Source of the DNA: an uncultured Schlesneria sp.
GTDB taxonomy: Bacteria > Planctomycetota > Planctomycetia > Planctomycetales > Planctomycetaceae
Reading direction: 5' to 3'
NCBI GenBank assembly: GCA_903904835.1
Contig: CAIVEI010000128.1
Coordinates: forward strand, 1-64,000
DNA length: 64,000 nt
The notes beneath the pieces were generated by a model that was not told the origin of the DNA, searched no databases, and saw only the letters and a program-made list of their open reading frames with translations. Shown piece after piece: positions 1 to 8,327 of the stretch; positions within the stretch are counted from its first letter, which is position 1; every line of letters begins with the position of its first letter. A program made the position numbers and the translations under genes.

Positions 1-127
1 AGATCCCGCTTTGAATTGAAGACAAGATCCCGCTTTGAATTGAAGACAAGATCCCGCTTTGAATTGAAGACAAGATCCCGCTTTGAATTGAAGACAAGAT
101 CCCGCTTTGAATTGAAGACAAGATCCC
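1..127. repeat. 24-bp tandem repeat, five full copies
   Basis: Five identical 24-bp units start at 1, 25, 49, 73 and 97, each beginning AGATCCCGCTTT, and the first 7 bases of a sixth end the array at 127. The window edge cuts it, so more copies may lie upstream. Because 24 is a multiple of 3, + frame 1 stays open as a repeated octapeptide RSRFELKT up to a TAA at 145-147, so the end of a repetitive protein cannot be excluded. A non-coding variable-number repeat is more likely given the repeat-rich surroundings. Confidence 0.9.
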
Positions 128-527
128 TCGCTTGCGCTTCGGGCTAACGTTTCTGGGTGTTTTCTGTGATGGCAGCTTAACTCTCGTTCGGCAAATAACT
201 TGTGTCGAATTGCAGAGAATGCGTGAATAATCCGGGTTGCGTCGGAACCAGTCCGTTAATTTATTTCATAAGCACCTTCCAAACGTTAAGAAGCTTGTTA
301 TTGCTTTCTGTTGACGTACGGTAAAATAACTTGTAATAATATGGTGGTATTTTGTGTTGTGAATAAGTTTGATTGTTTCGGTCGAGAAATCCGAGAAATA
401 ACAGCCACGCATCTTTTGGGGGCAAATTCAGAACTGGCAATGAAAAGCGCGGGCCGAGTCCCGGATTTGTGATGTTTTAGAATGATTTTGATCTTTGACA
501 TCTTGGATTAAATTTAAGATGGCTGCC

Positions 528-632
528 CCCCCCGTCGTTGGTTTGAAGCGACGGGGGGTGTGTCGGTTCGTTATTTGGCTTGTGGGTGCTGTCGTTTGCT
601 GTGCGAAGTCCAGAGGCTCTCGCACAGCAAAC
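528..632 (+). other. Two-hairpin module, copy 1 (candidate structured RNA or DNA element)
   Basis: Hairpin 1 has arms CCCCCCGTCG (528-537) and CGACGGGGGG (549-558). Hairpin 2 has a perfect 13-bp stem, GTTTGCTGTGCGA (594-606) with TCGCACAGCAAAC (620-632). The homologous copy lies on the minus strand at 33356-33467, with the same loop TTGGTTTGA(A/G)G in hairpin 1 and the same inner stem GCTGTGCGA in hairpin 2. Several stem pairs differ between copies but remain paired. It is preceded in both loci by ATCTTTGACATC. Function unknown; no Rfam family recognised by eye. Confidence 0.7.
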
Positions 633-650
633 GAACCAGTTCGAACTGTG

Positions 651-690
651 ACGAACTCGGGTGAACTCGGGTGAACTCGGGCGAACTCGG
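651..690. repeat. 10-bp tandem repeat GAACTCGGGT-like, four copies
   Basis: Four consecutive 10-bp units (acGAACTCGG, gtGAACTCGG twice, gcGAACTCGG) follow directly after the hairpin module. Related GATCGAACTT words continue at 748-765. The other locus has a single AAACTCGGGTGAACTTTGAC in the corresponding block on the minus strand. Confidence 0.85.
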
Positions 691-1076
691 ACGCGACGAA
701 AAAAATTGACGAAAGCCTATGAATTACGGGGAATGGTCGAAGTCGATCGAACTTGATCGAACTTTGACACCAAATTTGGTTTCGATGGGACGAATGGGAC
801 AGATGGGAGAAATGAGGCCGATAAGTGAGGTATTCAACAGGTGTACTTGCCGGGAACCGTTCGGCGAACCTGTTGCGCCCACATCATGCGGGAGTTTTCT
901 TTGAGGGAGTTCGGCGTTCCATTCTTCGAAAAACGTTACGCCGCCTCGCGAACGAATCAGAAACGATCAGGTTGGCCAACTTCTTCTGGGAATTCAACGA
1001 CGCATTTATCGATATTTTGGAGGGCCTCGAAGACTCGACAATACCCTACGACGTTTCGAATCTCCCGGTTGAGTTG

Positions 1077-1376
1077 TCCATCGTTGCGCAAGCTTTACCA
1101 GTGTTGCGCATCCATAGTTGCGCAAACTCTCAGAACTCTGAATTGCCAAAAAGCCCTGTAAATGGCCATAGTTGCGCAAATGCCGCGATCGTTGCACCTT
1201 CGTCGTTTCGGAAGCTTTGTCAGTGTTGCGCATCCATCATCGCGCAAATGTCGACAGCGTTGAGCACCCATAGTTGCTCAAGTTTTGCCATAGTTGCGCA
1301 AGCTCTCAGTGCTCTGAATGGTCAAAAAGCCCTATATTTGGCCATAGTTGCGCAAATGCCGTCATCGTTGCGCAAC
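1077..1376. repeat. Array of TTGCGCAA palindromes
   Basis: The 8-bp perfect palindrome TTGCGCAA occurs six times (1084, 1118, 1172, 1294, 1348, 1368), with further near-copies (TTGCGCAT at 1103 and 1225; CGCGCAAA near 1240; TTGCTCAA near 1275). A larger unit is repeated: the 54-bp spacing 1118-1172 recurs at 1294-1348, with matching sequence between (AAAAAGCCCT at 1148 and 1324). The array is followed about 210 bp later by the gene at 1586. It resembles the GTTGCC-word array of the second locus. It could be a protein-binding array or a decayed tandem repeat. Confidence 0.8.
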
Positions 1377-1585
1377 GACTCGCAATTATGATTCGATCCC
1401 TTCGCAATCATCGCGTGGTCCTCAAACAATGCTCATCACGCGGGAGTGCTGATTGTGACTTTGGGCTGACGTGAAACGTTGCTGGAATTTCCGAAAATTC
1501 CGGGAATGGACTTTCGACGTCAGATGAATGACGATAAAAGTCTTAACTCAGGTCGAAATTTGCTTTCAATTGGGCGGAAAGAGTG

Positions 1586-2998
1586 ATGCTTCAATACTCT
1601 GATGAGCGCCAGAAATTACTGTCTCGACGGCGTGCGATTCAAATTGGTTCGGCGGGCCTTTTGGGTTTGTCCCTGCCGGAATTGCTGGCGATGAAAGCTC
1701 GGGGGGATTCTGGCAATCGTGCTCCCGCCGCAAAGAATGTGCTGGTCATTCTCGAGCAAGGTGGGGTGTCCCATATGGATACATGGGATCCCAAGCCTGA
1801 CGCTCCGTCCGATCATCGAAGTCCGTTCAAACCAATCTCAACGAGTGCCCCGGGAATTCAGTTCACCGAACTCTTGGCAAACACGTCGCGAGTGGCGAAC
1901 AAACTCGCTGTCGTCCGTTCCATGCGGCATCCGAAATCGGGCGCAAACGGACATCCCGACGGAACTCAGTACATGCTTTCCGGGTCACATCCCAGTAGTC
2001 CGGTAGAGATGCCCGATATCGGATGTATCGTTACAAAACTCATCGGCAGCAAATGTCGCGATCTGCCCCCGTATATCATGGTGCCGGGAAACGACGAGCA
2101 GAATGCGTCCGCGCGAACCGGGTTCCTTCCCGCCGCCTCACGAGTCTTCAAGACAGGTGGCCGCGACGTTTCAGCACTGAATTGGAAAGTTGCCGATCTG
2201 TTACCTCGAACCGAGAATGAGGGTCATCGTTTGAATGGTCGGCGTGAGATGCTTGCGTCGCTCGACGCGAGATTCTCGACGAATCATAACGTGGAAGGGA
2301 TGGACCGATTCTATTCGCAGGCATTTGACACGTTGACCAGTCCCGGTGTCGAAAATGCCTTCAACCTGGCGACGGAATCTCAGGCGACTCGCGAACTTTA
2401 TGGGCAGGGCCATCGCGGGGCATGTTATCTGGTTGGGCGCAAATTGATCGAGGCGGGAGTTCGGTTTGTGACGGTTGATACTCGCTGGCCCCTCACCGAC
2501 GAAACGCCTGGTGGCTTTAACTTGAACTGGGATCATCACGACTTGATTTATACCTCAGGTTCGTGCGGGACGATTCGTAATAAGGCGGGTGGTGAGGGGC
2601 GTTATGGAATTGGCCACTGGGTGATGATGGGGAGTACAGACCGGGCCTTCGCCGCGTTGATCGAAGATCTCGACCAGCGGGGATTGCTTTCGGAAACACT
2701 AGTTTGTTTCGTGACGGAATTTGGTCGGACACCTCGGCTGAATCAATTTGGCGGTCGTGATCATTGGACGGACGCGTATTCGATTGTTTTTGCTGGAGCG
2801 GGGGTTCCCGGAGGACGCATCATCGGTCGCTCGGATGCAGAAGGTGGCTATGTCCTCGACGATCCGCATACGCCGGAAGAATATGCTGCAACCATCTATG
2901 AAAAGCTGGGGATCGATCGGTCAAAGCCGCTTTATACGTCTGCAAATCGACCGGTGTACTTTGCTCATGCGGACGATCCGATTGCTGGTGTGATGTAG
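1586..2998 (+). CDS. DUF1501 domain-containing protein, Tat-exported
   Basis: A 470-residue protein of the DUF1501 family, which has an alkaline-phosphatase/sulfatase-like fold and unknown substrate and is expanded in Planctomycetes. The N-terminus carries SRRRAIQIGSAGLLGLSLP, a twin-arginine-like export signal, so the product probably acts outside the cytoplasm. Family motifs visible include EQGGVSHMDTWDPKPDAP near the start, NGHPDGTQYM, and the C-terminal EFGRTPRLNQFGGRDHW. ATG at 1586 is preferred because GGAAAG lies just upstream; a GTG directly before it (1583) is an alternative. DUF1501 genes usually follow a DUF1549/DUF1553 cytochrome-c gene; here it stands alone behind the repeat locus, so its partner is elsewhere or lost. 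Confidence 0.9.
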   Translation: MLQYSDERQKLLSRRRAIQIGSAGLLGLSLPELLAMKARGDSGNRAPAAKNVLVILEQGGVSHMDTWDPKPDAPSDHRSPFKPISTSAPGIQFTELLANTSRVANKLAVVRSMRHPKSGANGHPDGTQYMLSGSHPSSPVEMPDIGCIVTKLIGSKCRDLPPYIMVPGNDEQNASARTGFLPAASRVFKTGGRDVSALNWKVADLLPRTENEGHRLNGRREMLASLDARFSTNHNVEGMDRFYSQAFDTLTSPGVENAFNLATESQATRELYGQGHRGACYLVGRKLIEAGVRFVTVDTRWPLTDETPGGFNLNWDHHDLIYTSGSCGTIRNKAGGEGRYGIGHWVMMGSTDRAFAALIEDLDQRGLLSETLVCFVTEFGRTPRLNQFGGRDHWTDAYSIVFAGAGVPGGRIIGRSDAEGGYVLDDPHTPEEYAATIYEKLGIDRSKPLYTSANRPVYFAHADDPIAGVM

Positions 2999-3375
2999 TA
3001 GCCCTCTCGCTCCGAAGCTGTCAATTTTTGTAAGTTGAGAATGGTGAGCCACAACCCGTAGCATGGGCGTCAGCCCGTGCGACACAACATCTTGTGCGGG
3101 TTAAAGCCTACACTACAAAAACTGACAGCCTTTCCGCGTGATGAGCATCGAATGAGAATCAGGCGAATACCTATCCGATTTTTTTCCATTCAAGGATTCA
3201 AACGCCGTATCTGTTACGACGCTGAAGCAACGATTGAATCGTTTTCGATACATGCTCATCACGCGTAGCGATGATGGCTACTTTCGGAGAAATCCCTGAA
3301 CTTGACGCAATGAGTCAAGTTCCGAGCTTTAAGAAGTCGCATGAATTGGCACTTCGTGTGGACTGACGTCGTCGT
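2999..3375. other. Intergenic region, no gene seen
   Basis: This lies between the DUF1501 gene and the convergent nitroreductase gene. It contains an imperfect palindrome around TAGCATGGGCGTCAGCCCGTG (3060-3080), where GGGCG...CAGCCC can pair. The word GCTCATCACGCG near 3252 also occurs near 1431. I see no convincing coding frame. Confidence 0.5.
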
Positions 3376-3927
3376 CTATTTCAGTCGACGCAGGAACGAT
3401 TCAACTGGTTGCCGCGTCTGTTCGGGGATCACAGCGGGATATCCGTACCAGATCAGTCCGACGACGCGTTCCAGGTTTGGGGCGATGCCAAGTAATTCGA
3501 AAAAGTGTTCATGGCGGGTGACATCTCCCGTCGACCATTTGGTCCCGATGCCGCTCGACCACAGACCGAGTGTCAGGTTTTGGACGAAGCAGCAGCAGGC
3601 GGCGTAGTCTTCTTCGTGACGGAATTGATCTTCTGAACGAATGCACGTCACAGCGAGCCAGCCTGGGACGGCAGACCACGACTTTCGTTTCGCCTCAGCC
3701 TCCCCCTCCCCTTTTTTCGCCGCGATGATGCTTGAGTTCAATTCAATGACGGCGCGGGCGGTTTCGGGTCCTACCCAATAGACTCGCCAGGGTTCGGTCT
3801 TCTTGTGGTTCGGAGCCCAGCGAGCCAATTCGATGGCATTCTCGACTTCGTGGACTGGAGGGACTTCCGGGCGAAATGAGCCAATCGTTCTTCGGCCACG
3901 AATGATATTTGCGATACTCAAATCCAT
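3376..3927 (-). CDS. Nitroreductase family protein
   Basis: A 183-residue flavin-dependent nitroreductase-family enzyme, the typical size for the single-domain YdjA-like subgroup. The N-terminal IRGRRTIGSFRPE fits the FMN-phosphate-binding RRS/T region, and ARWAPNHKKTEPWR is the conserved substrate/FMN stretch. The C-terminal VVGLIWYGYPAVIPEQTRQPVESFLRR matches the usual GxGYP...R..-type tail. Such enzymes reduce nitro or quinone groups with NAD(P)H in the cytoplasm; the natural substrate is unknown. The gene is convergent with the DUF1501 gene and separated from the ABC permease gene by about 80 bp, with no evident shared operon. Confidence 0.88.
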   Translation of the reverse strand: MDLSIANIIRGRRTIGSFRPEVPPVHEVENAIELARWAPNHKKTEPWRVYWVGPETARAVIELNSSIIAAKKGEGEAEAKRKSWSAVPGWLAVTCIRSEDQFRHEEDYAACCCFVQNLTLGLWSSGIGTKWSTGDVTRHEHFFELLGIAPNLERVVGLIWYGYPAVIPEQTRQPVESFLRRLK

Positions 3928-4007
3928 GGTATTTTCTCAGTTAGTTCGATTCGAATTTTCTGATCAGCGAAGATGAGTGCAGTTTAATGCTTCAATCCTT
4001 CTTAACT

Positions 4008-5330
4008 TTATCCTCGTCTTATTGCTTCCATCGGAGACATCTTCAGGGCCCAGATGGCGGGGTATAAACCGCCGATCATTCCCAGCACCGTGCTGAAGAT
4101 TAAGCTGAAGAGTAACAGGCCGGGACTGGCGTAAAGATGAAGTTTTGTAGGGAAAATCGCATTCACAACTTGGACGGCAACCCATCCGGCCAGGCAACCG
4201 AGCACGCCGCCGCTCAGTCCCAGTAGTGCACTTTCCCATGTGATCAGTTTCATCACGTCCCAGGCGGACCAGCCGTTAGCTTTCAGCACTCCGAATTCGA
4301 TCAGTCGTTCAGCGACACTCATCAGCATGGTATTTAGGATACTGAGTAGCGCGATCAAGACACCGATCCCTGTCATCAGATAAAGAAAGATATCGAGGTC
4401 CGAACTGAATTCGGCGATTTTGTCACCCCAATCCTGAGCCGACCGGACTTCGATCGCCTCTTCGACGGTCGGTTTTTCAGGTTCGGGTTTTGATGATGTC
4501 TGACGTGATTCCTGAGGAGCGTCTTTCGCTGACGCTCCATTTCCTTGCAATAATTTGGCGGCGGCATTCAGCATGTTGATCGCCCCCGCCTCGGGAAAAG
4601 CCACCATGGCGTTTGCTCGCCAATCGTCGGCTCGTCGGCCTCGAAAATGCTTGCAGACGTCCTCGGTCAGTTGTGATTTGGAGACGGTTCCATCCGGTTC
4701 GATGTAAACAGACGAGATTAATGCCTCGTCAAAATGACCGATTTTTCTGACGCTTTCGCTATCGAGCACGATGGCGACATCGAGGAGCAACGAACCACAG
4801 TGATAGATTCCGACAATCGACAGATCGAATCCATCGACTCGCAGGTTATCGCCAACCTTTTTGTGAAAGGCTTCGGCGATTGTTCGACTGATGACGCAGT
4901 TCATCGTTCCGACGTCATCTCGCGTCAGGAAGCGTCCGGAAATCATATCATCGCGATAAACCGCCAGCTTCAGCTTCAATGTGGCTTCGATATCGGTACC
5001 AAACAGAAACCGAGGGGGGCTGAACGTCGGTTTGCCTTCGACGAGTTGAGCGCGGGCCCAGACTTCCATGCGAGCGGTTCGAACTCCTGGAATCGCGGCG
5101 ATTTCCTGACACCAGCCGACTGGTAATCGAGAAAAAAGCGGGATGGGGGCACCGGGCTGCATGGCCGCAAGACCAGGGATTCGGCTGAAGGTCTTTCCCA
5201 CCGTGTCATCGATTCCCGTGGCAATCGAAAATAGACCGACCATCCCAGCGATGGCAACGGTCAACCCCAGCAGCGCGAGCACCGAACGAACCGGGCGACT
5301 GACAAGGTTCCGAAACGCAAACCGAAGCAT
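4008..5330 (-). CDS. ABC transporter permease, MacB/FtsX type
   Basis: A 440-residue membrane protein with the MacB/FtsX layout: one N-terminal transmembrane helix (SVLALLGLTVAIAGMVGLFSI), a large extracytoplasmic domain, then three C-terminal helices from about residue 310 (IFLYLMTGIGVLIALLSILNTMLMSV; LLGLSGGVLGCLAGWVAVQVV; LLLFSLIFSTVLGMIGGLYPAI). The end PMEAIRRG is typical of the FtsX permease domain. Such permeases work with an LolD/MacB-type ATPase in lipoprotein or substrate export, but no ATPase gene is in the window. ATG 5330 directly follows a GTG alternative at 5333. The methyltransferase gene ends 19-22 bp upstream on the same strand, suggesting co-transcription. Confidence 0.88.
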   Translation of the reverse strand: MLRFAFRNLVSRPVRSVLALLGLTVAIAGMVGLFSIATGIDDTVGKTFSRIPGLAAMQPGAPIPLFSRLPVGWCQEIAAIPGVRTARMEVWARAQLVEGKPTFSPPRFLFGTDIEATLKLKLAVYRDDMISGRFLTRDDVGTMNCVISRTIAEAFHKKVGDNLRVDGFDLSIVGIYHCGSLLLDVAIVLDSESVRKIGHFDEALISSVYIEPDGTVSKSQLTEDVCKHFRGRRADDWRANAMVAFPEAGAINMLNAAAKLLQGNGASAKDAPQESRQTSSKPEPEKPTVEEAIEVRSAQDWGDKIAEFSSDLDIFLYLMTGIGVLIALLSILNTMLMSVAERLIEFGVLKANGWSAWDVMKLITWESALLGLSGGVLGCLAGWVAVQVVNAIFPTKLHLYASPGLLLFSLIFSTVLGMIGGLYPAIWALKMSPMEAIRRG

Positions 5331-5352
5331 CACAAACTTTCAACAGAAAAAA

Positions 5353-6132
5353 TCAAACTCGCTGAAAAACGTAAACGACATCTTCCGTATCGTCCGAGAT
5401 GTCGATTGGCCATTCGAGGTCGTAACGGAAGTCATACATCTCCAGTAAACGCAAACGAGGCTCGGTCGCAATCAGAGCAAACATCTGCTCGGCAGTATAG
5501 GTTCTGAAAATCGTCTCGTCCGTGATCCGGAACTGTTTTGTAGGAGTATAGACATCATACGTGACGCCGATTCGTTCCTGTCGTTTTTTGAGATTGGTTT
5601 CGATCGACCAGAGGTTAGAGACGACCGACAAATTGCCTCGCGACGACGACCACGACTCGGATGTACATTTAGCAGGCGTACGGGGAGTCAGATGGAGGCC
5701 CAGGAAAAAAAGTCCTCCCTTGTTCAAGGAGTCTGCCACGCAACGGAAATGGGCTTCAGCCGTCTCTTCGGTTGGCAAATGCCGAAACGTATTGATCATG
5801 TTAAACGCGGCGTCAACCTTCTTCTTGACGGTGAAGTCCGCCATATCGCCGACGTAAGTTGATTCAGGAAACCCGGCTTTTTTTAATCGTGCGTTGCAAT
5901 AGGCGATCGCCTTTTCATTCAGATCATTGCCGGAGATTTCGTAACCGGCTTTGGCAAATTGAATGACCAGTCGACCCGTCCCGCAGGCGGGTTCAAATAA
6001 CCGTTTGACCGGTTTTTTCGAATAACGTTCGAAGCAGTTTTTTAAAAACTTGAATTCCGCAGCCCAGTCCGATCCGAAGATCAGGTCATAGTATTTCGGG
6101 TAGTCATAAAGGTGACCGGCGATCGTTTCCAT
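5353..6132 (-). CDS. Class I SAM-dependent methyltransferase
   Basis: A 259-residue cytoplasmic methyltransferase. Motif I is seen as RLFEPACGTGRLVIQFAKAG, followed by the acidic motif ISGNDLNEKAI and a motif around AAFNMINTFRHL. The N-terminal HLYDYPKYYDLIFG resembles YPDYYDLMFG-type starts in small-molecule methyltransferases. The substrate cannot be told from sequence. It is the first gene of an apparent two-gene unit with the downstream ABC permease (gap about 20 bp). A 187-bp gap separates it from the gamma-glutamyltransferase gene upstream. Confidence 0.88.
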   Translation of the reverse strand: METIAGHLYDYPKYYDLIFGSDWAAEFKFLKNCFERYSKKPVKRLFEPACGTGRLVIQFAKAGYEISGNDLNEKAIAYCNARLKKAGFPESTYVGDMADFTVKKKVDAAFNMINTFRHLPTEETAEAHFRCVADSLNKGGLFFLGLHLTPRTPAKCTSESWSSSRGNLSVVSNLWSIETNLKKRQERIGVTYDVYTPTKQFRITDETIFRTYTAEQMFALIATEPRLRLLEMYDFRYDLEWPIDISDDTEDVVYVFQRV

Positions 6133-6318
6133 GAATCGGTACAGGCTCCAAAAAGAACAAGGTCATTGTCGAAGATTTTTTTCGGTCATCAGTGATCGAT
6201 GTTTGAGCAAGGGAGTGTAGCCGAACGATCGGCAGACTTCGAACGTTCAGTCGAACGAACAAGCCAACGCGAAAGCGATCCACCTATTTTGAACCCATCC
6301 CACATCGCGCGTTAAGAA

Positions 6319-8040
6319 TCATTGGGGGGCGGCCCAGCCGTCTCGGCGTTGATCGGCGGCGCCGGTTCTTTTGCCGGTATCGAGATTCACGGAGATTGAA
6401 TGAGCGTCCCCCTGGCGTTTTGGTGTAGGGCTGATGTGATGTCCCATTTCCGTCAACTGGTTGATTTTCGTTTTGTGATTGTCGAGTAAAGCAGACTCCA
6501 TTGTGACCATGTCAGGCATCCAGGCATGGTGAAAGCGTGGAGCGTCGACGGCGTCTCTCAGCGGCATTTCGAATTCGAGGACATTCAGCAGAATGCAGAA
6601 CACCGTGTTGATGATCGTTCGACCGCCCGGGCTGCCGGTCACTAAGGTAACGCGTCCGTCTTTTGAAACGATGACGGGGGTCATGGAACTGAGCATTCGC
6701 TTTCCGGGGACGATCTGGTTTGGTTTCGTGCCAATCAGGCCTTTGGAATTGGTGATTCCCGGTCGCGGGTTGAAATCGCCCATTTCATCGTTTAAGAGGA
6801 ATCCTGCACCTCGAACGACAATTCGTGATCCCCAACTGTCTTCCAACGTATATGTATTTGCGACCGCCATTCCGTCCCGATCAATGACACTGAAATGAGT
6901 CGTATTGGGAGCTTCTTCCGGAGAGAGGATTTCGGCTCCTAGCTTTGCGGACGAAGTGGCGTTTGTGAGAGAGAGAGAACTCGCCAATTCTGATGCGTAT
7001 TCTTTCGTCGTAAGCTGTCCGGGAATTTTGGTAAAATCGGGATCGCCCAGCCAACGGGCGCGGTCGAAGTAGGCTCGGCGCATGCTTTCGAGCATGACGT
7101 GGATCGTCTTCGCCGACCAACGTCCTTCTTGTCGAAGTTTGAATGGCTCAACGATATTCAGCATTTCCACGACTGCGGTCCCGCCGGAGCTTGGTGGAGG
7201 GGAGGCGAAGATGTCAAAGCCGCGATAGGTTCCGTGAATCGGAGTGCGGATTTTGGCCTGATATCCAGCGAGATCGGCCTTGGTGATGATCCCATCTCCA
7301 AGTTTCATTTCGGCATCGAAGGCATCAGCGATTTTCCCGGTGTAGAACGCATCGGCACCATCGGAGGCAATCGAGGCGAGTGTGTTCGCCAAGTCGGATT
7401 GAACTAATCGGTCGTTAACTTTCCATGCTCGTTGTCCGTTGTCTTGCCCATACACCCGCCGAAGCTCGTTGTTTTCGGGTGAAGTTTCAATCACTTGATT
7501 CAATGAGCTTGCGAGTTCAGCACTGATTTGAAAGCCATCACGAGCCAAAGTGACGGCTGGTTCGACAAGATCCTTCCAAGGGAGACGACCAAATTGTTCA
7601 TGTGCCAGTTTGAGACCACGGACCGTTCCAGGAACACCAACGAGTCGATACTGCGAGCCGATCCCCTTGGCGAACATGTCGACTGTGGCGGCAGCAGGAG
7701 CGATCTCGCGGTAATCGATGACAATTGGCGGCTGTCCGTTACCAGGATGGACGAGCATAAATCCACCCCCGCCGATGTTACCTGCTTCAGGCCAGGTAAC
7801 GGCGAGGGCAAATGCCGTGGCGATGGCGGCATCGACAGCGTTTCCGCCGGAGTTCAGTGTGGCACGACCAACTTCGGAGGCAGGTTTTGAAACGGAGACG
7901 ACCATCCCAAGTTCAGATTGGGCGGTGAGACCGCCTGGAGGGTTTTCATCTGCTTGGGCGTTTGCCGAGCCGAATAGCAGGCATACCGACAATGCGATTA
8001 TGGCATGAAGAATGGATCGCGGTGACGAAAGGGTTCGCAA
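6319..8040 (-). CDS. ggt: Gamma-glutamyltransferase (gamma-glutamyltranspeptidase)
   Basis: A 573-residue N-terminal-nucleophile hydrolase that cleaves or transfers the gamma-glutamyl group of glutathione and related peptides; it is exported and self-cleaves into two subunits. A signal peptide is present (AIIALSVCLLFGSANAQA). The self-processing site is NTTHFSV, with the predicted nucleophile Thr380; PGKRMLSSMTP and GSPGGRTIINT match the substrate and oxyanion regions of the family. The length is normal. The start is a TTG: no ATG precedes the signal peptide, and a good ribosome-binding site AAAGAGGT lies about 8 bp upstream on the minus strand (8049-8056). Confidence 0.93.
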   Translation of the reverse strand: MRTLSSPRSILHAIIALSVCLLFGSANAQADENPPGGLTAQSELGMVVSVSKPASEVGRATLNSGGNAVDAAIATAFALAVTWPEAGNIGGGGFMLVHPGNGQPPIVIDYREIAPAAATVDMFAKGIGSQYRLVGVPGTVRGLKLAHEQFGRLPWKDLVEPAVTLARDGFQISAELASSLNQVIETSPENNELRRVYGQDNGQRAWKVNDRLVQSDLANTLASIASDGADAFYTGKIADAFDAEMKLGDGIITKADLAGYQAKIRTPIHGTYRGFDIFASPPPSSGGTAVVEMLNIVEPFKLRQEGRWSAKTIHVMLESMRRAYFDRARWLGDPDFTKIPGQLTTKEYASELASSLSLTNATSSAKLGAEILSPEEAPNTTHFSVIDRDGMAVANTYTLEDSWGSRIVVRGAGFLLNDEMGDFNPRPGITNSKGLIGTKPNQIVPGKRMLSSMTPVIVSKDGRVTLVTGSPGGRTIINTVFCILLNVLEFEMPLRDAVDAPRFHHAWMPDMVTMESALLDNHKTKINQLTEMGHHISPTPKRQGDAHSISVNLDTGKRTGAADQRRDGWAAPQ

Positions 8041-8055
8041 AATTAATACCTCTTT
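8041..8055 (-). promoter_or_regulatory. Ribosome-binding site deciding the TTG start of ggt
   Basis: On the minus strand the sequence reads AAAAGAGGTATTAATTTTG. The AGAGG core is spaced normally from the TTG at 8040, and there is no in-frame ATG between it and the hydrophobic signal peptide. Confidence 0.6.
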
Positions 8056-8327
8056 TAATAACGGTTCAATCCAACTGTTTTCAGGATTGAACGTCTTTTA
8101 ATCAAGTCAGAAGGGACGCTATTGTGATTGGAGACTTGCTTTTGAAAATGGTTCGTCGACCGCCATGCCAAGCAAAGCTTGCGGTTTATTCATGTCTGCG
8201 AATTGCCAATCTCACGGGAAACATGTGACAATTCGTGCCGTCCAGTTGCGATCCCAGGCAGAGATGAGATCTGCGTGTTTGAAACAGATCTCACTTATTC
8301 CGTACGGCCATCGAAAGGATTTTCCAA

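Larger units (their letters stand above)
128..1585. other. Repeat-rich intergenic region (locus 1) without a convincing gene
   Basis: No open frame here looks like a real protein; those present run over repeats. The region holds, in order: a 19-bp word GCACCTTCCAAACGTTAAG (273-291), two adjacent hairpins (528-558 and 594-632), a 10-bp tandem repeat (651-690), a block with GATGGGACGAATGGGAC and GTGAGGTATTCAA (about 738-899), a degraded copy of a GAAGACTCGA palindromic repeat (1016-1050), and an array of TTGCGCAA palindromes (1084-1375). Most of these modules recur in opposite orientation at 32306-33842. I see nothing recognisable at 128-272 or 1377-1585 beyond a possible promoter region for the gene at 1586. 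Confidence 0.75.

Noticed and set aside
273-1376. Possible insertion sequence
   Set aside because: No transposase frame or terminal inverted repeats were found; a non-autonomous element remains possible and is reported as a finding instead.
825-1391. Open frame of 188 codons over the TTGCGCAA array
   Set aside because: The translation is a reshuffled echo of the repeat words (SCANSQNSEL, IVAQ), all frames there are similarly open, and no ribosome-binding site or conserved domain is seen.
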